Origin: Rhizobium sp. BK316
GTDB taxonomy: Bacteria; Pseudomonadota; Alphaproteobacteria; Rhizobiales; Rhizobiaceae
Length of the DNA stretch: 64,000 bases
NCBI RefSeq assembly: GCF_014193695.1
Contig: NZ_JACHZR010000004.1
Coordinates: forward strand, 744,001 to 808,000
Direction: 5' to 3'
Below, piece by piece: positions 1 to 6,978 of the stretch; within the stretch, counting starts at the first letter, position 1; each line of letters opens with the position of its first letter. The notes beneath the pieces were generated by a model. It saw nothing but the letters and a program-made list of their open reading frames with translations. It did not search any database and had not been told where the DNA came from. The translations under genes were made by a program, and so were the position numbers.

Positions 1-520
1 CAGGCTCGGCAGCATATTGGGCGACGGGAACAATCGGAGCAACGCGTGGAGCCGGAGCCGGCTCGACCGGGCGCGGATCGGCAGCGGCGCGCGGCGCTTC
101 GTAGGCTGCCTGCGGCTCGAATTGCGGCTGCGGTTCGCGGGACGGCTGGGGCATGTCACGGAGAGCCTGGCCGGCCTGAACGGCGCTGCGCTCGGAAGCG
201 GCACGGACGCGGGCTGCGACATCGGCAAGCGACATGGCGCGAGCAGGCATTTCCGGCTCCGGAGCGGTACCGGCGGAATTTGCAGCGACGAAACGCGGAT
301 CGCCACGCAGCGCTGGAGGCTCCGGAAACTCGACGCCAGCATAGGTGTCGTCAACCGTCAGATGGATTTCGGAGTCGTTTTCCTCTTCCGCACCGTAAAC
401 AGGGGGAAGCGAGGCGGATATCGCCTTTCCGGCGCCTGGCTCATTGCTTTCGATGATCTGGCGAATGGAGGCCAGAATCTCTTCCATGGACGGTTCACGC
501 ACTACACCTGGCTGAGCCAT
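1..520 (-). CDS. popZ: PopZ / DUF2497-family polar organizing protein, N-terminal part
   Basis: The reverse strand reads in frame from an ATG at 520 to the left edge, giving about 173 residues without a stop. The N-terminus contains EPSMEEILASIRQIIESNE, the conserved helix of DUF2497/PopZ proteins. A long Pro/Ala/Glu-rich low-complexity stretch follows, which is typical of the PopZ middle region. PopZ forms a polar matrix that anchors the chromosome origin and cell-cycle factors in alphaproteobacteria. The C-terminal oligomerisation region lies outside the window. A GGGGATAG stretch precedes the start. The assignment to the family is firm; the PopZ role is inferred from it. Confidence 0.85.
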   Translation of the reverse strand, partial: MAQPGVVREPSMEEILASIRQIIESNEPGAGKAISASLPPVYGAEEENDSEIHLTVDDTYAGVEFPEPPALRGDPRFVAANSAGTAPEPEMPARAMSLADVAARVRAASERSAVQAGQALRDMPQPSREPQPQFEPQAAYEAPRAAADPRPVEPAPAPRVAPIVPVAQYAAEP

Positions 521-706
521 ATCTATCCCCGTTATCCCTTAAACAACGATCGGACGGCGTGGAGCATGCATCCGAATCACCATGACCTTAGAATACCCCA
601 AAGGGGAAAAAAATCAGCGCGAATCAAACAAATGCAGCCGTGCACAGTTTTGTTACCCAAGTGTAAGCGAAGTCTGTGAAGGCTTTTTTGACAGCCGAAA
701 CGAAAA

Positions 707-725
707 CGGGCGCCTATGGCGCCCG
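707..725 (-). terminator. Intrinsic terminator of pcm
   Basis: On the reverse strand an eight-pair hairpin, CGGGCGCC, loop ATA, GGCGCCCG, is followed by TTTTC. It begins 27 bases after the pcm stop, so pcm and the popZ-like gene are probably separate transcripts. Confidence 0.7.
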
Positions 726-751
726 CTCAAAAAAACGAAGGCAGAAACGCC

Positions 752-1414
752 TTAGAATACGAATTCACGAGCCTTGGCGAAACCGGGCAGCGGTTTGACC
801 GAAGCATTGAAGAAGACGTTTTCGGAAACAGCGCCGCGCTCGCTGACGAAGACCTTCGCGCGGGCAGCATTGCCATAACCCTGCACGGCAACGAGACGGC
901 CGCCATCCTGCAACTGGCCAAGAAGTGCCGCTGGAACTTCCTCCACCGAACCGTTGATGAAGATCAGATCATAAGGAGCGCCGTCGGCATTGCCCTTCTC
1001 GAGCGGGCCAGTTGCCACCTGCACATTTGCATAACCGGCGAGATTTGCCTTGGCTTCAGCAGCAAGGGTCTCATCCGATTCGAGCGCGACGACGGAGCCT
1101 GCGATCAGCGACAACAGCGCGGACGCGTAACCGGTGCCGGCGCCAACTTCGAGCACCGCATCATCCTTGGTGATGGCGGCGAGCTGCAACAGCTTTGCGA
1201 GCGGCGACGCCTCCATGAGGAAACGGCCCGGATTGCCGGCAGCCGCCGGAGCAATTTCGATATCATTGTCGATATAGGCCAGCGCCTTCGCTTTCTCCGG
1301 CACGAATGCCTCGCGCGGGACGGTGAGGAAGGCCGTCAGCACCGAATGCGAGGTAACGTCCGTGGTGCGGACCTGGTTGTCGACCATCTTTACGCGTGCT
1401 GCTTCGAAATCCAT
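752..1414 (-). CDS. pcm: Protein-L-isoaspartate O-methyltransferase family protein
   Basis: The protein has 220 residues. The class I methyltransferase SAM loop VLEVGAGTGYASALL lies near residues 87-101, and the N-terminus MVDNQVRTTDV matches the alphaproteobacterial Pcm-like family. Family members repair isoaspartyl residues in damaged proteins. The ATG at 1414 is preferred to the adjacent ATG at 1417 because GAGAGG then sits five bases upstream. A hairpin terminator follows the gene. In this alphaproteobacterial neighbourhood a tolC-like outer-membrane gene often lies between pcm and the DUF2497 gene; here there are only 231 bases. Confidence 0.85.
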   Translation of the reverse strand: MDFEAARVKMVDNQVRTTDVTSHSVLTAFLTVPREAFVPEKAKALAYIDNDIEIAPAAAGNPGRFLMEASPLAKLLQLAAITKDDAVLEVGAGTGYASALLSLIAGSVVALESDETLAAEAKANLAGYANVQVATGPLEKGNADGAPYDLIFINGSVEEVPAALLGQLQDGGRLVAVQGYGNAARAKVFVSERGAVSENVFFNASVKPLPGFAKAREFVF

Positions 1415-1624
1415 CATATCCTCTCGCCGATGAAAGCGGTTCAGTCTTCCGTCTCTTAATCTCCGGCACGGATGCTTTCAAGGCTTGCCGGAGGCGCGTT
1501 TGAAGAATCCCGGAAACCCCTCGCCGCATGCAACAGGTGAAAAGCGATAGCTGCAACTTCTGCGTGGAACAAATGGCGATTTCATGGTATTATTGCGATT
1601 GGAGGAAATGAGGAGGAGCAGGCC

Positions 1625-1726
1625 ATGTCTGCCGTTCTGGAATATTTCACGCTGTTCGACTTTTTCATCGCCGCAGCGCTCGTCGGCATATTCTGCTGCG
1701 GGCTGCTGGACGGCAAATCGACCTGA
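1625..1726 (+). CDS. Small hydrophobic protein, 33 residues
   Basis: A short frame starts at ATG 1625 behind a very strong ribosome site (GGAGGA plus AGGAGGAGCAGG upstream). It encodes 33 residues with one central hydrophobic segment (FFIAAALVGIFCCGLL) that could span the membrane once. No family is recognised. It lies between the divergent pcm and a KTSC-like gene and would be monocistronic. The strong ribosome site and membrane-like composition support it; the short length is the main doubt. Confidence 0.5.
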   Translation: MSAVLEYFTLFDFFIAAALVGIFCCGLLDGKST

Positions 1727-1889
1727 ACAGATCGTATTCTCTCAGTAAAAGTTGCCTGGCCGCTTGCTCGGCGCGCCGAAGAAATGGTTTTCGGCACCCA
1801 GCCGGGTCAAACTGGCACGGCCGATTGCGTCATTAACTCTATATCAACCATACTGTTGCGCCAGCCGCGGCTTTCGCTAGGTTTGCGGC

Positions 1890-2180
1890 ATGCAAACATT
1901 CGCCGTTCAATCCCCAGATATCGAAGCGCTTCACTACAATCCGGAAGCGCGGCTCTTGCTTGTGAAGTTCAAAAACGGCGCCATCTGCAATTTCACACGG
2001 ATCTCGGCGCAGGCGCTGCAACGACTGCTCGGTCCAGATGTGCAGATAGGGAACCAAACGGCAGAGGGTGACGCCGACTATCTGGCGGGCCTGCGCAGCG
2101 GCGGATTGCGGGCGCTTTATTCCCTCACCGGCATCAAGCCAGCCCAATTCGATTTCACCCAAATCCCCGGTATCTGGTGA
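1890..2180 (+). CDS. KTSC-like domain protein
   Basis: This 96-residue soluble protein has the pattern ALHYNPEARLLLVKFKNGAICNF near residues 13-35. It resembles the beta-hairpin core of KTSC domains, in which a residue pattern L-x-V-x-F-x-x-G is followed by an aromatic position. The function of such domains is poorly defined; a nucleic-acid link has been suggested for some. A second protein with a similar core is encoded at 2786-3175, on the other side of tRNA-Cys. No partner genes are adjacent. The domain name is tentative. Confidence 0.6.
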   Translation: MQTFAVQSPDIEALHYNPEARLLLVKFKNGAICNFTRISAQALQRLLGPDVQIGNQTAEGDADYLAGLRSGGLRALYSLTGIKPAQFDFTQIPGIW

Positions 2181-2250
2181 GTGGAACTGCGACGCCGTTG
2201 GCACGCCTCATATGACGCGGCCGGAGTTCTATGTCATGGTGAGAAGATAT

Positions 2251-2324
2251 TGGAGGCCTCGCCCGGAATTGAACCGGGGTACAAGGATTTGCAGTCCTCT
2301 GCGTCACCACTCCGCCACGAGGCC
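2251..2324 (-). tRNA. tRNA-Cys (GCA)
   Basis: The reverse strand folds as a 74-base tRNA with acceptor GGCCTCG paired to CGAGGCC, anticodon GCA in CTGCAAA, T-arm GGTTCAATTCC and an encoded CCA end. A weak promoter with TTGCGA (2377-2382) and TAAACG (2354-2359), 17 bases apart, lies upstream on the same strand. Confidence 0.95.
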
Positions 2325-2785
2325 TCACAGGCTGTCAACTTAGCCGTGGCGAGCGTTTAGAATGATCGTAAGGAAATCGCAAGAGGGCTTTCCAAAAACA
2401 TTTCCTGCAATTTCAAACTCTGGCCACATCCGGGTCGTACGGAATAAGGGTCGATCCAGCGCCGGAAGGCGGCGAGACAGCCGCCTCCATATCTGATGAT
2501 AAAAGGCCTACCCCGCAAAAAGTTCGAGCTTTCTTGAACAATAATTAGGCCAACAGCCGCTCGAATAGGCCTCCTTGCGCTCCGGATTGTGCAATAGGCG
2601 AAATCAACATGCCCTCAGCCTATTGCCTATATTTATCCCCGAGGCGTCATCCGTCGTGACGACATCGCCTCCACTTTAATTATATTAGAAACTTCGGAAG
2701 TTAACCTAAAATATGAGTAACAAATTCTTAACTTGACTTTCATCATCGTCATTCCATCCTCCTCTTGGGAGAGATAGGAGCAGAA
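2325..2785. other. Non-coding stretch with a short palindrome
   Basis: No convincing gene is seen. The first part holds the likely tRNA-Cys promoter. The last 120 bases are AT-rich and contain the palindrome AACTTC-G-GAAGTT at 2690-2702, about 85 bases before the start of the next gene, a possible operator or promoter element. Confidence 0.4.
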
Positions 2786-3175
2786 ATGAATTGGGTGCCT
2801 TTGAATTCCAAGCAGATCCGTGCTGTATCCTACGATCCGCAAGTCCAAGTGCTTCATATCAAATTTGCCGGCGGCCGATCAGTGCGACATAACGGGGTGC
2901 TGCCCCATATCTACGACAACCTCATCGAAACCGACGATCCGGAATTTTATTATAAATACTATCTGGAACCGTCGCGTGTCCAAGCCGGCTGGTGGCAGAG
3001 CCTCGGCGCCAGCTCCTATGCGGTAAAACTCTTGATATTTCTGATCGGCGTACTCGTGATCACAACGACCGCGCTTGAGGAAAGTGGCGAGCTGCCGATC
3101 TACCTGTCGGAAATCACCGAGTCAGGAACAGCCGCTCCGGCGTCCGTTGACGGTGCTGTCATCTCTCCACAATGA
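2786..3175 (+). CDS. KTSC-like domain protein with one membrane segment
   Basis: The protein has 129 residues. Residues 1-60 carry a KTSC-like core (IRAVSYDPQVQVLHIKF, then a YYKYYL end), and a hydrophobic segment near residues 80-97 (AVKLLIFLIGVLVITTTAL) predicts one membrane span. A short acidic tail follows. ATG 2786 is chosen over an upstream TTG at 2765 because ATAGGAG lies five bases before it. The domain would sit in the cytoplasm if the N-terminus is inside. Its function is unknown. Confidence 0.65.
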   Translation: MNWVPLNSKQIRAVSYDPQVQVLHIKFAGGRSVRHNGVLPHIYDNLIETDDPEFYYKYYLEPSRVQAGWWQSLGASSYAVKLLIFLIGVLVITTTALEESGELPIYLSEITESGTAAPASVDGAVISPQ

Positions 3176-3259
3176 GAGCGCAATGCCGCATGAATCCATG
3201 GCGCGATTCGGGCGGCAAACAACCGACATCGCAGGCCGCTTGCTGTTTCCCCGGAGGCT

Positions 3260-3553
3260 TCAAGCAGGGCGCTTTCGGCGATGCCACCAGACTGCGACGC
3301 GGCGTCGCCATCTGCGTGCGACCGGTAGCTCGTGGGACAGCACGAGGAAGCCGAGCGGTAACATCCAGAAGCCGAGAACAGGCAAAAAGCCCAGAATGCC
3401 GCCGAAAATGAGCAGTGTTCCGGTCGTCATGCGTGCGATGCGCGAGCGCGGCATAGGCACGCGCAACGAGCCGAGAACCAGCTTGCCATCCCGGTGATCG
3501 ATCCCGAAATGCGTTTCTCCGGCCTTTTTCGGCCCATTTTTCCTGTTAGTCAT
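3260..3553 (-). CDS. Small membrane protein with basic C-terminus
   Basis: This 97-residue protein has a hydrophobic hairpin (MTTGTLLIFGGILGFLPVLG, then FWMLPLGFLVLSHELP) followed by a tail rich in arginine and tryptophan (RRWRRRVAVWWHRRKR). This arrangement recurs in short conserved rhizobial membrane proteins of unknown role. The start at 3553 is taken because the upstream extension to 3622 overlaps the tRNA-Asn promoter region. It faces the tRNA-Asn gene divergently. Confidence 0.65.
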   Translation of the reverse strand: MTNRKNGPKKAGETHFGIDHRDGKLVLGSLRVPMPRSRIARMTTGTLLIFGGILGFLPVLGFWMLPLGFLVLSHELPVARRWRRRVAVWWHRRKRPA

Positions 3554-3615
3554 CCACAAGAGATGGGCGCAAACACCGCAAATACAAGCTGATTTCATTT
3601 TTTTGAAAAAACTGC

Positions 3616-3644
3616 TTGGCAAATCGGGAAAGCATTTGTATTAC
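3616..3644 (+). promoter_or_regulatory. Promoter of tRNA-Asn
   Basis: A TTGGCA box (3616-3621) and a TATTAC box (3639-3644) are exactly 17 bases apart, and the -10 box ends 27 bases before the mature tRNA 5' end. This is a good sigma-70 match. Confidence 0.6.
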
Positions 3645-3671
3645 CCCGCTCACGCCGCGGCCAAGCGGTGA

Positions 3672-3746
3672 TCCCTGGTAGCTCAGCGGTAGAGCATTCG
3701 ACTGTTAATCGACAGGTCGCCGGTTCGAATCCGGCCCGGGGAGCCA
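3672..3746 (+). tRNA. tRNA-Asn (GTT)
   Basis: A 75-base tRNA with acceptor TCCCTGG pairing with CCGGGGA, anticodon GTT in CTGTTAAT, T-arm CGGTTCGAATCCG and encoded CCA. Its last 17 bases are the left attachment core of the integrated element. The integration therefore rebuilds an intact tRNA. Confidence 0.97.
3730..3746 (+). repeat. attL core, 17 bp, in tRNA-Asn
   Basis: TCCGGCCCGGGGAGCCA at the tRNA 3' end is repeated exactly at 29334-29350. The identity stops one base outside on each side, which defines the crossover core. Confidence 0.92.
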
Positions 3747-3756
3747 GTTTCGAAGA

Positions 3757-3786
3757 GGGGTGCGCAAAAATGCGCACCCCTTTTTT
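3757..3786 (+). terminator. Element-borne terminator for tRNA-Asn
   Basis: A perfect ten-pair hairpin (GGGGTGCGCA, loop AAAA, TGCGCACCCC) is followed by six T. It lies just inside the attL core, so it was brought in by the element and now ends tRNA-Asn transcription. Confidence 0.85.
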
Positions 3787-3907
3787 ACTTCGATTTCAAT
3801 GTCTTATCTGATGCGGCTCCGAAATCTGCAACCGTTTCCGCAGCCCCATACTTGTCGAATTGGCTACATTTTCGATACTTTTCCGACCACAGCGGAGAAG
3901 ACCGGTC

Positions 3908-5233
3908 ATGAAATCGCGCGATATTTCGAGATATGTGGTTCAGGATAAGCGCTCTGGGACCTGGCTATATTATCGTCGCGTTCCTCGCGAAGTGGGCCAC
4001 CTCGACGGACGTAGCCACGTCAAGAAGAGCCTGAAGACCGATAGTCATCGGGAAGCTTTGCAGCGGGCGGAGGAAATTCACCGGGCAACTGAAGCAATGT
4101 GGAGATCGCTTCTGCAGGGTGGAGACAGGACGACCTCTATCGCCTCCTACGAAGCCGCGGTGAAAGCCGCACAATCGCTCGGCTTCGTCTACCGTCCGGC
4201 CACCGATATTCAGGATTTGTCGATCGATGAAATGGAGCGACGGCTGAAAATCGCCCATGCGAATCTCGGAAAGGCTCCAGCGGTCGTCGATGCGATGTTA
4301 GGAACAGCCCCCGCCCCTACCCTCCGCATTTCAGATATTTGGAAAGAATACGAAGAGCACAACGCCGCCGGCTTGAAGGGGATGAGTCCGGACCAGCTTC
4401 GAAAGCACAAAGTGTCGCGACTGCGGGCGATCGAGTATGCGAGGGAAGCTCTTGGCGGCGATATGGAACTCGGGGCTATCAAACGCCCGGACGTGCTTAA
4501 AATGCGCGGATGGTGGCTAGAGAAGATCGAGAGCGAAAAGCTCAAGGCCTATTCAGCAAATCGATGCTTCTCTGATCTCAAAGGTATGCTCACGGTCATC
4601 GATGACGCCCTCCAAACCGACTACCGCACAGTGTGGGACAAGGTTCGGCTGAAGGAGACGGTTGCGACAAAATTGGGAAAGCGGCCGCCGTTTCCTGTCG
4701 CATGGGTGCAAGATCGTATCCTGGCGCCCGGGGCGCTGGACACAATGAACGACGACGCGAAGCTGATTGTGCTCACGATGGTCGAAACGGGCGCGCGGCT
4801 CGGCGAGATATGCAATCTCCGTCCGCAGGACATCCGCCTTGACGACGAGGTTCCACACATCGAGGTTGCCGAGCGTGAGGACCGTGTTCAGAAAACCGAA
4901 TACAGCATTCGGCAGATCCCACTCGTCGGCGTCTCTCTTTGGGCGATGAAACAGCGGCCGAACGGTTTCCCTCGCTATGCGGACAGCGCCGACGCGGCTT
5001 CGGCCTTGATCAATAAGGTGATGCTGAGCGCCGGCTTGCGGCCAACCGAGCGCCACACCGTCTACAGCTTGCGACACACTTTTCAGGACCGCATTGAGAA
5101 CGCAGATTGCTCAGACCGGATGCAGGCCGATTTGATGGGGCACGAATTTGGCCGGCCGGCCTATGGCGACGGCGCTGAGATGAAGCGCCGGCAGAAATTC
5201 TTGGACGGCATCAAGTTTAAGTGGCCTCAATAA
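3908..5233 (+). CDS. int: Tyrosine-type site-specific integrase
   Basis: A 441-residue recombinase that would insert and excise the element at tRNA-Asn. The N-terminal region (about 1-60) resembles the DUF6538 arm-binding part of rhizobial phage integrases. The catalytic domain shows the first arginine in TGARLGEICNL (near 297), YSLRHTF (near 387) with tyrosine in place of the usual histidine before SLR, LMGHE (near 410), and the nucleophile in PAYGDG (Tyr419). ATG 3908, with GGAG ten bases upstream, is preferred to a TTG at 3860. No excisionase gene is adjacent; candidates are the HTH proteins at 6979-7542 and 28649-28855. Confidence 0.93.
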   Translation: MKSRDISRYVVQDKRSGTWLYYRRVPREVGHLDGRSHVKKSLKTDSHREALQRAEEIHRATEAMWRSLLQGGDRTTSIASYEAAVKAAQSLGFVYRPATDIQDLSIDEMERRLKIAHANLGKAPAVVDAMLGTAPAPTLRISDIWKEYEEHNAAGLKGMSPDQLRKHKVSRLRAIEYAREALGGDMELGAIKRPDVLKMRGWWLEKIESEKLKAYSANRCFSDLKGMLTVIDDALQTDYRTVWDKVRLKETVATKLGKRPPFPVAWVQDRILAPGALDTMNDDAKLIVLTMVETGARLGEICNLRPQDIRLDDEVPHIEVAEREDRVQKTEYSIRQIPLVGVSLWAMKQRPNGFPRYADSADAASALINKVMLSAGLRPTERHTVYSLRHTFQDRIENADCSDRMQADLMGHEFGRPAYGDGAEMKRRQKFLDGIKFKWPQ

Positions 5234-5310
5234 CCCTTGCGACTTGCAATCGCCACATGCCTAAATAAGAATGGTTGCAATGAACAATTGACTCAACTAA
5301 GGGACGGAAA

Positions 5311-5559
5311 ATGGCTTTTTACATAATCAAATTAAATGCAACAGAAGTGCCAAGTTTTGCGATTGAAGATGAACGTTCTGAAGATGAACTAGCTGAAGCA
5401 TTAGTCAATAATGGCTTCCTGAAAGTCCAGCCTGTGGAGTTTTTTGGCGGCCAGGAGAACAGGCAGATATCAAATTCTATTGAGAGAATTTTATTTTTAG
5501 GTTTCGTTGTCAGTATACATAAGCTGGACTCTTCTCAATGGGAAATTGAGCGCATCTAA
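5311..5559 (+). CDS. Hypothetical accessory protein, 82 residues
   Basis: An acidic, soluble 82-residue protein that I do not recognise. The base composition is clearly more AT-rich than its neighbours, which suggests later acquisition. ATG 5311 has GGGACGG upstream. It follows the integrase by 77 bases in the same direction and ends at a hairpin terminator shared with the convergent gene at 5636-5863. Confidence 0.6.
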   Translation: MAFYIIKLNATEVPSFAIEDERSEDELAEALVNNGFLKVQPVEFFGGQENRQISNSIERILFLGFVVSIHKLDSSQWEIERI

Positions 5560-5583
5560 ACTCCTTTTTCGTCACAATGAAAA

Positions 5584-5605
5584 GGCCGCCCCTTTCGGAG
5601 CGGCC
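5584..5605. terminator. Hairpin between convergent genes
   Basis: GGCCGC and GCGGCC pair across a ten-base loop between two convergent stop codons. T-rich sequence flanks it on both strands (GTTTA on the plus, CCTTTTCATT on the minus), so it may work in both directions. Confidence 0.55.
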
Positions 5606-5635
5606 GTTTAGGTCGCGACGATTTTCGTCGCTAGC

Positions 5636-5863
5636 TCAGTCCCTCATCAGCAGAATGGTCCGCTCCGATCCCGTCGCCGCTGCCGACCACGTGCCGCCGC
5701 ACGCGACCTCAAGGGCCTTCCTGAGTTCTTCCAAGTGAAATGCGACGAGTTCGAAGCCACTCCTCTCTGATGCCCCCACGGCGGTAGGAATGGCGGCCGC
5801 TGCGGAAATGGTAGCAGCACCTTTCAAAGTATTTCTACGCGTGATATTGGAAGTTAGATCCAC
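5636..5863 (-). CDS. Miniature protein with Tat-like signal
   Basis: This 75-residue protein begins with a twin-arginine-like segment, TRRNTLKGAATISAAAAIP, then VGA-S, which would suit signal cleavage near residue 31. Only about 44 residues would remain, with a single cysteine in VACGGTW. AGGAGGA eight to nine bases before ATG 5863 gives a strong ribosome site. If the signal works, a tiny folded domain is exported by the Tat route, which is unusual. It could instead stay anchored through the hydrophobic segment. No family name is known to me. Confidence 0.6.
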   Translation of the reverse strand: MDLTSNITRRNTLKGAATISAAAAIPTAVGASERSGFELVAFHLEELRKALEVACGGTWSAAATGSERTILLMRD

Positions 5864-6008
5864 GAGATCCTCCTATGATCTTTGGGTTTAGCGACGGACA
5901 TGAGCTGCAACTCGTGTTCGTCGCGATCAATGTAGACGATCCCTTAAATATGAAAATATAGAAATTTACCATTTACTTTTTCGGCGTTGGATAAACTTCA
6001 TGCCGTTT

Positions 6009-6076
6009 GGAATATTTGCTTAAGACGCTTCCGACTTTATTCGGTTTTCGGCCATTTTATATTCCAAAAGGAATAT
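6009..6076 (+). promoter_or_regulatory. Possible operator of the four-paralogue cassette
   Basis: A perfect inverted repeat, ATATTCC-AAAA-GGAATAT, lies at 6059-6076, 40 bases before the first cassette gene. A further half-site GGAATAT lies at 6009-6015. The surrounding 180 bases are strongly AT-rich, as for a promoter. Confidence 0.45.
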
Positions 6077-6115
6077 TTCACAATCTCAAAATACCGAAAA
6101 AAGTCTGGGGAAAAG

Positions 6116-6361
6116 ATGGAAACGACCCGCCCGCCTGGCCCTACCGTCCCCTCGGATGTACCCGTTGAGAGGATGGAGAAATTGCTCGATCGGCTCGCAC
6201 AAGAAATCGTCGCGGCTGGAGAAGACGGATATAAATTAGTCCATCTCTACGAATGGCTAGAAGGCCAGATACTCGCCCGACGAGCGGTGAACGCCACTCT
6301 CGATCGGGCGAGCGCGCGCGTGGAGCGTAAAAAAAATCAAGGCGGAGGACGGATGGTGTGA
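6116..6361 (+). CDS. Cassette paralogue 1 (unrecognised family)
   Basis: The 81-residue protein consists of little more than the shared module: an N-terminal RPPGPTVP, a helix ERMEKLLDRLAQEIVAAGE, then DGYKLVHLYEWLEGQI and ARRAVNATLDRASARVER. The module looks all-helical, with a charged C-terminal helix. ATG 6116 follows GGGGAAAAG; an upstream extension to 5987 would read through the likely operator and is not used. The next gene starts at a GTG that overlaps this stop, so the genes are translated as one unit. No known function is recognised. Confidence 0.75.
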   Translation: METTRPPGPTVPSDVPVERMEKLLDRLAQEIVAAGEDGYKLVHLYEWLEGQILARRAVNATLDRASARVERKKNQGGGRMV

Positions 6362-6657
6362 GTAGCCGACAGCGGCCAATAGGACCGGACATCCCGCCAG
6401 AAGTTTCGCTTGAGGAGATGGAGCGCTTACTCGATACGGTCGCCATCGAGGTAGTCGCTCTCGGAGACGAAGGCTGGAAGCTGGTTCCTTGGTTCGACTG
6501 GCTCGAATACCAGATCGCAGAACGCCGCAAGATGAATGCCACCCTGGACCGTGCGCGTGCCCGAGTTGAACACCTAGCCAAGCGGGAGGGAGTGACTGTG
6601 GCCGAATTGACCCGCAAAGGTCTGAAGCGGCGAAGACGGAGCCCGGCGCGGAAATGA
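6358..6657 (+). CDS. Cassette paralogue 2 (unrecognised family)
   Basis: The 99-residue protein repeats the module (RPIGPDIPPE, EEMERLLDTVAIEVVALGD, EGWKLVPWFDWLEYQI, NATLDRARARVE) and adds a very basic tail ending KGLKRRRRSPARK. The GTG start overlaps the preceding TGA by four bases (GTGTGA), and GGCGGAGGACGG lies upstream as a ribosome site inside the previous gene. The basic tail could bind nucleic acid; this is inference. Confidence 0.75.
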   Translation: MSSRQRPIGPDIPPEVSLEEMERLLDTVAIEVVALGDEGWKLVPWFDWLEYQIAERRKMNATLDRARARVEHLAKREGVTVAELTRKGLKRRRRSPARK

Positions 6658-6959
6658 AGATGTCTATGGAAGAAGATGTCTATGGAAATAGAATGAGCGC
6701 CGGACCAACGATCGACGAGATGGAGACTTGGCTCGACCGGCTCGCCAGCGAAATCATAGCAGTCGGCGAGCAAGGCTATAAGCTCGTTCCACTCTACGAA
6801 TGGCTTGAAGAGAAGATCGAAGAGCGCCGTAAAGTGAGCGCGACCTTGGAACGAGCGCGGTTTCGGGTGGAGCGCAAGGCAGAAAAGGTCGGGACGACCG
6901 TCGGCGCATCGATCCGCGGTGGGCCAAAACAGAAAAAGCCCGGTTCAAGGCGGAAATGA
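6654..6959 (+). CDS. Cassette paralogue 3 (unrecognised family)
   Basis: A protein of up to 101 residues with the same module (IDEMETWLDRLASEIIAVGE, QGYKLVPLYEWLEEKI, SATLERARFRVERKAEK) and a basic tail ending KQKKPGSRRK. The N-terminus lacks the RPxGPxxPPE segment of the other copies. A 16-bp tandem duplication lies exactly here and shifts the frame, so the true start is uncertain. ATG 6654 overlaps the previous stop, while ATG 6693 would keep only the conserved part. The tail resembles a degraded version of the tail of paralogue 2. Confidence 0.72.
   Translation: MKMSMEEDVYGNRMSAGPTIDEMETWLDRLASEIIAVGEQGYKLVPLYEWLEEKIEERRKVSATLERARFRVERKAEKVGTTVGASIRGGPKQKKPGSRRK
6656..6687 (+). repeat. 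16-bp perfect tandem duplication at a start codon
   Basis: GAAGATGTCTATGGAA occurs twice in direct succession (6656-6671, 6672-6687). Because 16 is not a multiple of three, the second copy is read in another frame. Confidence 0.9.
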
Positions 6960-6978
6960 AGACGGGAGAACAGAAACC

